A stretch of DNA of 14,383 bases from JBBIJR01 sp037445875. Its GTDB lineage: Bacteria; CLD3; SB21. Of this stretch, positions 6,989 to 13,731 are shown in pieces (the stretch's first letter is position 1; each line of letters opens with the position of its first letter). The stretch is taken from assembly GCA_037445875.1 (NCBI GenBank), contig JBBIJR010000080.1, forward strand, positions 1 through 14,383, given 5' to 3'. A program made the position numbers and the translations under genes. A model generated the notes under the pieces. It ran no database searches. It was given only the letters and a program-made list of their open reading frames with translations, and was not told the DNA's origin.

Positions 6989-7144
6989 CGATTTCACGCT
7001 ACTCTTAGTAAAAGCGCCGATCAGCTGGGAAAGAGGCTTGATCTTCTTCGAAGGATCCCTTATCCCATCCGGCAGGGTGATGATGCCGTGAAAATGATCG
7101 GGCACGACGATGATTGTATCCAGGACCAGATAATCGATTGCCGG
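6989..7144 (-). pseudogene. Remnant of an IS200-like (Y1/RAYT) transposase
   Basis: Within a longer open minus-strand frame, about 52 codons resemble the central part of IS200-like or REP-associated tyrosine transposases. AIDYLVLDTIIVVPDHFHG holds the HUH metal-binding motif (HFH, 7088-7096), then ITLPDG and KPLSQLIGAFTKSSVKSV follow, as in the LSQIIGAFKS region of RAYT proteins. The N-terminal YFVT-type strand is not convincing. The C-terminal part with the WQRNYY(D/E)H motif and the catalytic tyrosine helix is absent, and the frame continues as low-complexity sequence. The element is therefore inactive. A palindromic element lies just downstream in the direction of the transposase. Full-length relatives are about 150-230 residues. 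Confidence 0.6.
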
Positions 7145-7334
7145 TGCGGCCACAATGCAATCTGCGTGACAAATAGTTGAAAGAAAACAGCTGCAAAACC
7201 CGAGCAGCGCACGGTCGCGACCGACAGTGTCTCGTTCGGAAGAACCCCTTAAGGCGTTCATACGACACGAAGGGACTCACGATTCCATTGCATCGCATGG
7301 CATGTTTGTCTACATTGGCTAAACCACGTCGGAT

Positions 7335-8747
7335 ATGGCCAAACCGCGCATTCTGCTCGTTAATCCGTATATCTACGATTTTGCGGCGTACGATCTTTGG
7401 ATCAAACCGCTCGGGCTGCTGTACATCGGCGCCGTGCTGGAAGAGAACGGCTGCGACTGCGTCCTGCTCGACGCGCTGGACCGATGGCACCGGGATGTCC
7501 TGAACCTCCAGGGGCGGGAGGAGCCGAAATCCAAACCGTACGGCGACGGTCATTTCCCCAAGGAAGAGGTCGAGAAACCCGCCGAGTTCGCCGACGTGCC
7601 GCGCCGGTACTACCGTTACGGTATGCCGCCGAACATTTTCCGTACGAACCTGGAGCGCATCCGCAGCGAAGGCCGGATCGACGCCGTCCTCGTAACTTCC
7701 GGCATGACCTACTGGTACCGCGGTGTCCACGAGGCCATAGCCTGGTGCCGCGAAGTCTTCCCACTCGCGCCGATCCTGCTCGGCGGCATCTATGCGACGC
7801 TGTTCACCGATCACGCCCGACACCATGCCGGAGCAGATTACGTATTCAAAGGTGAGGGGGAACAAGCCGCGCTGGACGGCCTTGCCGGTTTGCTGGGACT
7901 CTCATCGGTGAAACGGTACAGCTCGTACGACGAACTGCCGCTGCCGGCGTATCATCTTTATCCGCGCCTCGATTACGTTGCGATGATGACCTCGCGCGGC
8001 TGCCCGTACTCCTGCTCGTTCTGCGCGACGCACGAATTCACGGAGACGTTCCGACGCCGCGATCCGGACGCTGTCGTTCGCGAGATCGAGCATCACGCCC
8101 GGCGCATCCGTAACGTCACGTTCTACGACGATGCGCTGTTCGTCAATGCCGACCGGCACATCAAGCCCGTCCTTCGCGCCGTCATCGAGCGCGAGCTGGA
8201 TCTTAACTTCCACACGCCCAACGGACTGTTCGCCAGGCTGCTCGATGAGGAGTTGGCCGAACTGCTCGTGGCCAGCGGGTTCAAAACCGTCCGCCTCAGC
8301 TATGAAACGCGCAATCGGGAACGGCAGCGTCGGATGCGCAAAGTGTCCGATAGCGATCTGGAACGCGCGCTAGCCCATCTCGAACGGGCCGGATTTCCGA
8401 GGAACCTCGTGACGGTCTATCTGATCATGGGTCTGCCCGGGCAACAGCCGGTGGAAGTCGCCGACAGCATCCGATACGTGAACGATCTGGGCGCGCGCGT
8501 CAGCCTGTCGTCGTTTTCACCGATTCCCAACACGCAGGAATGGCAAGCAGCCGTCACAGAGTACGGATTTCCTGCCGATCAGCCGCTCTTGACCAACAAA
8601 TCCGTTTACCCTCTCAAGCATGAACACTTCCGGTACGGCGACTTCGACCGACTCAAGCGCCTCGGCATCGAGTGCAACCGTTCTCTCCATCCCTCCACGG
8701 AGCGCCATGAACGTCGTCCCGTTTCCGATTACACCGTCTATGCGTAG
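7335..8747 (+). CDS. B12-binding-type radical SAM protein
   Basis: The 470-residue protein has the two-domain layout of cobalamin-type radical SAM enzymes. An N-terminal Rossmann-like B12-binding domain covers about 4-175 (KPRILLVNPYIYD, then LGLLYIGAVLEENG, ILLGGIYATL and FKGEGEQA). A radical SAM TIM-barrel core follows, with the cluster motif CPYSCSFC (Cys223, Cys227, Cys230). Later core pieces are VTFYDDALFVN (about 261-271) and VYLIMGLPGQ (about 361-370). Such enzymes cleave S-adenosylmethionine at a 4Fe-4S cluster, and many methylate or rearrange inert carbons. The DxHxxG motif of base-off B12 binding is not evident, which is common in this group, so cofactor and substrate stay open. The ATG at 7335 directly opens the B12 domain, though the ribosome binding site is poor. 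The 3' end overlaps the EnvC-like gene, suggesting one transcript. Its role there is unknown. Confidence 0.88.
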   Translation: MAKPRILLVNPYIYDFAAYDLWIKPLGLLYIGAVLEENGCDCVLLDALDRWHRDVLNLQGREEPKSKPYGDGHFPKEEVEKPAEFADVPRRYYRYGMPPNIFRTNLERIRSEGRIDAVLVTSGMTYWYRGVHEAIAWCREVFPLAPILLGGIYATLFTDHARHHAGADYVFKGEGEQAALDGLAGLLGLSSVKRYSSYDELPLPAYHLYPRLDYVAMMTSRGCPYSCSFCATHEFTETFRRRDPDAVVREIEHHARRIRNVTFYDDALFVNADRHIKPVLRAVIERELDLNFHTPNGLFARLLDEELAELLVASGFKTVRLSYETRNRERQRRMRKVSDSDLERALAHLERAGFPRNLVTVYLIMGLPGQQPVEVADSIRYVNDLGARVSLSSFSPIPNTQEWQAAVTEYGFPADQPLLTNKSVYPLKHEHFRYGDFDRLKRLGIECNRSLHPSTERHERRPVSDYTVYA

Positions 8748-9954
8748 CATTGCCCTGCTCAGCGTTTTCCTGATCGCAGGAAGCGCTTCCGCCCAGACTT
8801 TCGACCAGAAGATCAAGAAGAACCAGACGCGCATGGAAAAGATCCGCTCCGAGATCAAGGCGTACGAACAGAAAATTGCAGCCACTTCGCAGAAGGAAAA
8901 AGGCGAGCTGGAAACATTGAACGAGATCAATCAAAAGGTCGGACTGCTTCAGCAATTGCTGGGGGAGCTCGAACAGGGCCGTTTCCTGACTGAAGGTCAC
9001 ATTGCCGCGCTCAAGCGTGACCTCCGACAGACGCAACACGAACTGGGCACGCTTCGGGGTTTGACGCGAAGGCGGCTCGTGCAGATTTACAAGCATCGCG
9101 AAGAGGAACCGCTGGCCATCGTCCTGACCGCCCAGTCGTGGACGCAGGCGTACGCCCGGCTGAAGTACCTCAAGCTCATTGCTGAACAGGACCGTCGCGA
9201 CCTCCAGTCGCTCAGAACGAAGAAAGAAACGATCGAGAAACGTAAGACGGAGATCGAGCGGGAACTGGTTCGGTTGAATGTTCTGATCGCACAGAAACAG
9301 CACGAGAAGGTCCGGCTGGACCAGGAAATCCGCCAGCGCAAGACGTCGCTCCAGAGGATCCGGAAGGACCGCGCCCAGTACAAAATACTCGTCGAGCAGC
9401 GCAGAGACGACCTGGCCACGTTGGAAAGCTTGATTGCGGATCTGGAGCGTAAGAAGAAGGAAGCGGAGGCGCTGGCCGAATTGAAGCGGCTGAAGGAAAA
9501 ACGTGCGGCCAAAGCAACGCCGAAATACAAGGAACCCGTCTACACGGAGCGGTCCGAATTCGGATCGTACAAGGGCCGCCTCCCGTACCCCGTGCAGGGG
9601 CGGATTGCGGTGAAATTCGGAGATCAGATTCACCCTGTCCTCGGAACGAAAACGCGCAATCCCGGGGTGGAGATCCAGACCGTCGAAAACGCACCGGTTC
9701 ACGCGGTGGCGAAGGGGCGGGTGACGCTCATCTCGTGGCTGCGACGTCTGGGTAACACGGTGATCGTGGACCACAAAGGCGGCTACTACACGGTGTACGC
9801 GCACCTGTCCGAGATCTACGTGGGGGTAGACGAAGACGTGAAAGCGGGCGATCCGATCGGAAAGGTGGACGAATCGGACGACGGCCGGCACCTGCTGCAC
9901 TTCGAAATTTACCAGAATCGTGAACCGCAGGACCCGTCGGAATGGCTGAAATGA
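8707..9954 (+). CDS. EnvC-like murein hydrolase activator (coiled coil plus degenerate LytM/M23 domain)
   Basis: This is a secreted protein of 415 residues. A signal peptide (core RSIALLSVFLIAGSASAQ) is followed by a long coiled coil, about 35-270. A LytM/M23 domain covers about 290-410. Zinc and catalytic positions are lost. The usual HxGxD is NPGVE (Asn319, Glu322), and the usual HLHFE is LLHFE, lacking the first histidine (Leu396). Only YAHLS and the last histidine remain. This pattern matches EnvC-type activators, which do not cut peptidoglycan but switch on amidases at the septum, and the SWLRRLGNTVIVDH stretch is EnvC-like too. The ATG at 8707 is preceded by GGAG. The ATG at 8740, overlapping the radical SAM stop, would give a shorter and equally good signal peptide. 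The gene ends in an ATGA overlap with the next one. A partner amidase is not in the window. Confidence 0.88.
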   Translation: MNVVPFPITPSMRSIALLSVFLIAGSASAQTFDQKIKKNQTRMEKIRSEIKAYEQKIAATSQKEKGELETLNEINQKVGLLQQLLGELEQGRFLTEGHIAALKRDLRQTQHELGTLRGLTRRRLVQIYKHREEEPLAIVLTAQSWTQAYARLKYLKLIAEQDRRDLQSLRTKKETIEKRKTEIERELVRLNVLIAQKQHEKVRLDQEIRQRKTSLQRIRKDRAQYKILVEQRRDDLATLESLIADLERKKKEAEALAELKRLKEKRAAKATPKYKEPVYTERSEFGSYKGRLPYPVQGRIAVKFGDQIHPVLGTKTRNPGVEIQTVENAPVHAVAKGRVTLISWLRRLGNTVIVDHKGGYYTVYAHLSEIYVGVDEDVKAGDPIGKVDESDDGRHLLHFEIYQNREPQDPSEWLK

Positions 9955-10967
9955 GCGGCTCACTGGACGCGCCCAGGATGGCCGATCTTCCGGCCGAGCC
10001 GAGGCGCTCGTGGGTACGTTGGGCGTTCTCGCTGGTGCTGAAACCCTCCGTCAGCACGGTGTTGATCTATGCGATCTTCGAAAGAATCCAGATCACAGAG
10101 ATCCACGCCGAACTGCGTGACATCTACTGGCCGTCGTTTGCTGCCGGTCTTTTCCTCACGCTTCCAAACGTCCTCGTCCAGCATTACAAATGGCGGTACC
10201 TTGTGCGCATCATCGAGCGAACGGCCCGGGACCGTGATGTCTTTGCCTCGCTCATGTGCGGGTTTTCGATGGGACTCGTCACGCCAGGCCGGCTGGGTGA
10301 GATCGGCCGCGGACTTTTCATCGCCGGTGCATCGAAGGGACGCCTGACCGGCATGGCCATCATCGATAAGGTGCTGTCGCAATGGTCGATGGCTTTTCTC
10401 GGGCTGACGGGATTGCTGTTCCTCGCTGCGGCCGCCGGCTCCGAACTCGGCCGTTTCCGGTGGGCGTTCCTGGGTCTGTCGGCGGTTTTTTCGTTGTCCA
10501 CGCTGGTCGCCCTCCTCCGCGCGGACGCGGTCCGTTCCTCGATTCGCGGGCTCAAAAGGCTGCTCCCCCGGATTCCCTACCGGAACAAAGTCTTTGCCGT
10601 AGTGGACGCGTCGGAGGAATTCCGCCGCCGACACCTGCTCACGAGCGTACTCTACGCGTTTGCGTTCCAGTTCATCATCCTCGCGCAGTTCTACTGTTTC
10701 ATCAACGCATTCGACGCGCTCGGTCCGTTGGATACGCTTGTGGGGATTTCGGCGGCGATGTTCGTCAAGTCCATGCTGCCGGTCGCCCTGATGGACCTCG
10801 GTGTGCGGGAAGGTGTGGTGTTGTACTTTCTCGGGCAGATGGGAGTGGCGCCGGCGCCGGCGTTCAATGCGTCGATCATGATCTTCTTGAGCAACGTACT
10901 GGTGCCGGGTGCTGTGGGCGTGTATTATGTCATCCGATATTATTTTGGACCGTCGCGTGAACGTTGA
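9951..10967 (+). CDS. UPF0104 / lysylphosphatidylglycerol synthase-like membrane protein
   Basis: This 338-residue polytopic inner-membrane protein matches the flippase-like UPF0104/LPG_synthase_TM family. I see about seven to eight hydrophobic segments between residue 20 and 330. The family signature VTPGRLGEIGRGLFI is near 108-122, and the late motif PVALMDLGVREGVVLYFLG is near 279-297, where the family usually has a GxREG element. Family members are the membrane part of MprF and stand-alone proteins thought to move lipids; the substrate here is unknown. There is no soluble aminoacyl-transferase domain, so it does not make lysyl-PG itself. The start is set at the ATG in the ATGA overlap with the EnvC-like gene. 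An in-frame ATG three codons earlier (9942) is the alternative. The 3' end overlaps the ThiE-like gene. Confidence 0.85.
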   Translation: MSGSLDAPRMADLPAEPRRSWVRWAFSLVLKPSVSTVLIYAIFERIQITEIHAELRDIYWPSFAAGLFLTLPNVLVQHYKWRYLVRIIERTARDRDVFASLMCGFSMGLVTPGRLGEIGRGLFIAGASKGRLTGMAIIDKVLSQWSMAFLGLTGLLFLAAAAGSELGRFRWAFLGLSAVFSLSTLVALLRADAVRSSIRGLKRLLPRIPYRNKVFAVVDASEEFRRRHLLTSVLYAFAFQFIILAQFYCFINAFDALGPLDTLVGISAAMFVKSMLPVALMDLGVREGVVLYFLGQMGVAPAPAFNASIMIFLSNVLVPGAVGVYYVIRYYFGPSRER

Positions 10968-11583
10968 CTTCACATTCTACGCCATTACCGACCGGCGAAG
11001 AATGCCGGAGGGTGAATTCCTGCCCAGGATCAAAGCGGTGTTGGATGCGGGCGTGCGTGCCGTGCAGATTCGGGAAAAGGACCTCCGGCCGCACGATCTG
11101 GCCGACCTCTGCGAATCGGTCCGCGATCTGGCGCGTCCGTTTCGGGCGCGGGTGCTGGTCAACGATCGGGCCGGTATTGTCGTCTCTTCGGACCTTGACG
11201 GTGTGCACCTGACGGAGTCGAGCATGCCGCCGTCCGTAGCGCGGCCGCTAATCGGAACAGGAAAACTCATCGGTGTCTCGCGCCACGATCTCGCCGGCGC
11301 GCAGCAGGCGGAAAGGGACGGCGCGGATTTCCTCGTTGCCGGTCCCATCGCTCCGACGAGTTCCAAACCCGCAGGCCACGGTATGCTGAGCTGGGACGAG
11401 TTCGGGCGTATCTGCCGCGGCGTGCGCATTCCGGTGTTTGCACTCGGCGGCGTTACCGTCGAGAACGCAGATCGGTGCCTGCAGGCCGGAGCGGCGGGCA
11501 TCGCGGCAATTTCCCTCTGGATGGAAGCCAGAGACGTCCACGCGACATTCGCGGCGCTCACAAAAATACTGGGACACCTCTAA
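10957..11583 (+). CDS. ThiE/TenI family protein (thiamine phosphate synthase-like)
   Basis: The 208-residue TIM-barrel protein carries family motifs in order: FYAITDR (7-13), QIREKD (37-42), VND (68-70), DGVHL (81-85), GVSRH (106-110), GADFLVAGPIAPTSSK (about 122-137) and FALGGV (161-166). ThiE joins the thiazole phosphate and pyrimidine pyrophosphate halves of thiamine; TenI proteins are tautomerases or have unclear roles. After VHL, ThiE normally has GQxD, whose Asp helps bind magnesium; here it is TESS, so the second metal ligand appears absent while the NDR Asp is kept. I therefore prefer a family-level call. A GTG at 10957 gives the usual short N-terminus and overlaps the upstream stop by 11 bases. 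An ATG at 10927 would add ten residues. No other thiamine gene is visible. Confidence 0.8.
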   Translation: MNVDFTFYAITDRRRMPEGEFLPRIKAVLDAGVRAVQIREKDLRPHDLADLCESVRDLARPFRARVLVNDRAGIVVSSDLDGVHLTESSMPPSVARPLIGTGKLIGVSRHDLAGAQQAERDGADFLVAGPIAPTSSKPAGHGMLSWDEFGRICRGVRIPVFALGGVTVENADRCLQAGAAGIAAISLWMEARDVHATFAALTKILGHL

Positions 11584-11645
11584 TGTTTTTCGTACATTCC
11601 TGCGAAGGACGAACGGTTTACGATGGACAATGGAGTCCTTAGCCG

Positions 11646-11653
11646 AAGGGAGG
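11646..11653 (+). promoter_or_regulatory. Ribosome binding site of the universal stress protein gene
   Basis: AAGGGAGG, with core GGAGG five bases before the ATG at 11659, sets that start. An in-frame upstream ATG at 11623 has no such site and would add residues not typical of the family. Confidence 0.7.
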
Positions 11654-11658
11654 TCACC

Positions 11659-12144
11659 ATGGTCACGTTCAAGCATATTCTGATCCCGACGGATTTTTCG
11701 GAATCCTCCAACCAAGCGATCGACTACGCCCTGCCTATCGCGAAACAGTTCCAGTCCCGCCTCTCGCTGATCCACGTGTATGAACCGATCATCTACTATG
11801 CCGACGCTCCGATCGGCATGCCGGACGTGGTGGAAATCGAGCAGAACATCCGGACTTCGGCCGAGGACAGCCTTCGGCTGATCGTCGATCAGCACATCAA
11901 GCCTCGCGAGGCGGAGTTCGGTCCGATAGCCGTCGAGCGCATCCTCGTGCAGGGCAAGCCGTACCTGGAGATCCTCCGCGCCGCCGTCGAGCGTCGGGTG
12001 GACCTGATCATTCTCTCCACGCACGGCCGCAGCGGCCTGGAGCACATCCTGATGGGCAGCGTGACCGAGAAGGTCGTTCGCAAGGCGCCGTGTCCCGTGT
12101 TGACCGTGCGCGTCAAGGGGGAATTCAAAATCCCGGACACGTGA
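11659..12144 (+). CDS. Universal stress protein (UspA family)
   Basis: This is a single-domain UspA protein of 161 residues, probably cytoplasmic and dimeric. The N-terminal strand and phosphate-contact region FKHILIPTDFSESSNQAIDYAL (about 4-25) and the C-terminal motif THGRSGLEHILMGSVTEKVV (about 121-140) are clear. The latter fits the ATP-binding pattern of Gly, nine residues, Gly-Ser (Gly123 to Gly133-Ser134), although the first glycine of the longer motif is Ser120. It ends with the usual CPVLTVRV strand. Such proteins raise tolerance to starvation and stress by poorly known means. The gene begins 75 bases after the ThiE-like stop, the only real gap in this plus-strand run, so it might have its own promoter. 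It shares one base (TGATG) with the following gene. Confidence 0.92.
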   Translation: MVTFKHILIPTDFSESSNQAIDYALPIAKQFQSRLSLIHVYEPIIYYADAPIGMPDVVEIEQNIRTSAEDSLRLIVDQHIKPREAEFGPIAVERILVQGKPYLEILRAAVERRVDLIILSTHGRSGLEHILMGSVTEKVVRKAPCPVLTVRVKGEFKIPDT

Positions 12145-12737
12145 TGCGGTTCGGAGCGGTCATCCTTGCTGCGGGAACTTCGGCGCGGTTCGGGGAGAAC
12201 AAACTCCTGATGCCGTTCGGCCGGTCGACGGTGCTGGAAACGACCATATCGCATTTTTGCCGAAGCGACATCGACCCGATCGTTGTGGTGACGGGGGCCC
12301 ATGCCAAGTCCATCGGCCGACGACTGAAGGACGGCCGTGTCCAACTCGTGATCAACCCGCTTTTCGGCGAGGGCATGTCCAGTTCCGTGCGAAAGGGCCT
12401 GGAGTCGCTGCCGCACGGCCTTGATGGAGCGTTTATTTGCCCGGGGGATCTGCCCGCGTTTCACTCGCGGGTCGTGGACCGGCTGGTGGAAGCGTTTCAG
12501 ACGGGGTGTCCGGTCGTTCCGGTATTCCATGGCAGGAAAGGTCATCCATTGTTGCTGGACCGCGCGGGAGTGGAGGAGGCGATCACACTCTTCGGAGATC
12601 GCATTCTGCAGCGCGTGCTGGAGCGGCGCTCGCACAAGATCGTGTACGTGGAGGTGGACGACGAGGGAATCCTGCAGGACATCGACACCCGCGAGGACTA
12701 CGACCGAATGGCCGGAGGGACGGCTGGGGGTCAGTGA
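12144..12737 (+). CDS. MobA/MocA-like nucleotidyltransferase
   Basis: This is a 197-residue GT-A-fold NTP transferase. It has the nucleotide-binding signature VILAAGTSARFGENKLL (about 6-22), the metal-binding CPGDLP (about 97-102), the MocA-type GRKGHPLLL (about 128-136) and the C-terminal DIDTREDYDRM (about 179-189). This combination is best matched by MocA, which puts CMP on molybdopterin, and by unassigned relatives, rather than MobA, which adds GMP. No molybdoenzyme, XdhC or other cofactor gene is visible, so the nucleotide and acceptor are not certain. The start is the ATG in the TGATG junction with the universal stress gene; the product begins directly with the first strand. The gene ends 7 bases into the 3' end of the convergent PAP2 gene. 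Confidence 0.85.
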   Translation: MRFGAVILAAGTSARFGENKLLMPFGRSTVLETTISHFCRSDIDPIVVVTGAHAKSIGRRLKDGRVQLVINPLFGEGMSSSVRKGLESLPHGLDGAFICPGDLPAFHSRVVDRLVEAFQTGCPVVPVFHGRKGHPLLLDRAGVEEAITLFGDRILQRVLERRSHKIVYVEVDDEGILQDIDTREDYDRMAGGTAGGQ

Positions 12738-13336
12738 AAAACGCGGTCTTTGGTCCGGAGGATGGGCCCTCGCAGGCGATGGATCAGGTAAGCCGAGCCC
12801 GCACCGACCATCGCGCCCACCAGCACATCCGAGGGATAATGCACACCCAGCGCCATCCGGCTGTAACCCACAAGTCCGGCCCAGGCATAGGACGGAACGA
12901 TCACGTACCACTTCGGATACTGCAATGAAACCATGGTGGCCATGGCGAAAGCCGTGCTGGTGTGGCCGGACGGAAACGAACGGGTGCCTTCGGGTCCTGT
13001 CGGCAGGTGCACGTTATCCAACGCCTCGTACGGGCGGTTTCGATTGAACCCCGTCTTGAGCCCGTGTGTGGCCCCGAAATTGACTATGCCCGCCGCCAGG
13101 AGAAGTATACCGGTGTCCTCGGCCTTCCGATCTTTGGCGATGATGCCCGTCAGAAGAAAACCGGCGGTGGAGGTGTACAACAGCGGCTTGACCGAATTCG
13201 TTTGTAGTTTGAAAAAGCCGTCGGTGAACGGCGTGTGATGATCGTTGACGGTGCGAAAAATGTTGACATCGATTCGATTCTGGCCGCAAAGGGTCTGCAC
13301 CGTCAACAGCCAGAATATCAGGACACGGCAAGTCAT
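12731..13336 (-). CDS. PAP2 family phosphatase, exported or membrane-associated
   Basis: The protein has 201 residues, starting at the ATG that overlaps the thioesterase stop (ATGA, 13333-13336). A signal peptide or first membrane helix (about 3-18, RVLIFWLLTVQTLCGQ) is followed by a helical core. All three parts of the acid phosphatase signature are intact: KTGFNRNRP (Lys94, Arg101), PSGH (122-125), and SRMALGVHYPSD (Arg160, His166, Asp170). The enzyme should remove phosphate from lipid phosphates, diacylglycerol pyrophosphate or undecaprenyl pyrophosphate on the outer face of the membrane; which one cannot be read from sequence. A much longer frame exists upstream, but it only reads through the thioesterase gene out of frame. 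The gene is the last of an apparent accA-thioesterase-PAP2 operon and overlaps the MobA-like gene tail to tail. Confidence 0.9.
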   Translation of the reverse strand: MTCRVLIFWLLTVQTLCGQNRIDVNIFRTVNDHHTPFTDGFFKLQTNSVKPLLYTSTAGFLLTGIIAKDRKAEDTGILLLAAGIVNFGATHGLKTGFNRNRPYEALDNVHLPTGPEGTRSFPSGHTSTAFAMATMVSLQYPKWYVIVPSYAWAGLVGYSRMALGVHYPSDVLVGAMVGAGSAYLIHRLRGPILRTKDRVFH

Positions 13337-13731
13337 AAGGAGATCTTCTCCAGAAAGGACAACAGGGGACGCGTCGGTTTTCCGTTCTTGTCCGTAAACG
13401 CATGAACGGTGTGGCCGCGGGCGATCAGCGTTTCGCCGCGGAACAACTCGTAGCCGATCTTGAGCCGCAGGCCGGAGCGCTCGATCAGAAACGATTCCAG
13501 CGTCAGCACATCGTCGTAGAAGGCGGGACGCAGGAACGAGCACTGTGCGTCGATGACCGGCAGGCACACACCATCGGCCTCCAGCTGTTTGTACGCGTAG
13601 CCGAGCTCACGAATCAACTCCGTCCGGCCGACTTCGAACCAGACGAAATAGCCGGCGTGGTGGGCGACGCCCATGTTGTCCGTCTCGGCATAGCGCACGC
13701 GGACCGTCACGCGGTTTCGTCGCGGCGTCAT
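13333..13731 (-). CDS. YbgC-like acyl-CoA thioesterase (4HBT hot-dog fold)
   Basis: The 132 residues match the 4-hydroxybenzoyl-CoA/YbgC thioesterase family. The N-terminal motif RYAETDNMGVAHHAGYFVWFE holds the catalytic Asp of the DxxGxxHHxxY pattern. EVGRTELIRELG follows, then the paired strands of the hot-dog fold and a typical C-terminus (FTDKNGKPTRPLLSFLEK). It should hydrolyse acyl-CoA thioesters in the cytoplasm; chain length is unknown. The start is placed at the ATG overlapping the accA stop (ATGA, 13728-13731). A start nine codons upstream, inside accA, is less likely. Lying between accA and a PAP2 lipid phosphatase, it sits in a setting consistent with fatty acid or lipid metabolism. 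It is not placed beside tol-pal genes as in the classic ybgC locus. Confidence 0.9.
   Translation of the reverse strand: MTPRRNRVTVRVRYAETDNMGVAHHAGYFVWFEVGRTELIRELGYAYKQLEADGVCLPVIDAQCSFLRPAFYDDVLTLESFLIERSGLRLKIGYELFRGETLIARGHTVHAFTDKNGKPTRPLLSFLEKISL

Larger units (their letters stand above)
6569..7334. other. Gene-poor decayed region upstream of the radical SAM gene
   Basis: Apart from the possible 43-51-residue ORF, a transposase remnant and a palindromic repeat (each listed separately), nothing is supported in these 766 bases. The plus-strand promoter for the radical SAM gene is expected in the last ~150 bases. The only candidate I found is weak and I have not annotated it. Confidence 0.5.

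Noticed and set aside
7288..7316. Possible sigma-70 promoter before the radical SAM gene (TTGCAT, 17 bases, TACATT)
   Set aside because: The spacing is right but only about half of the consensus bases match, and promoter consensus in this lineage may differ.
8653..9963. Minus-strand open frame of 436 codons
   Set aside because: It is antisense to the EnvC-like coiled-coil gene; its Leu/Phe/Arg-rich repeats mirror the Lys/Glu codons of the coiled coil.
9960..10973. Minus-strand open frame of 337 codons
   Set aside because: It is antisense to the UPF0104 gene, with a highly charged composition and no motif.
13337..13567. N-terminal extension of the PAP2 frame up to 13567
   Set aside because: It reads through the thioesterase gene in another frame; the signal peptide and ATGA overlap place the real start at 13336.
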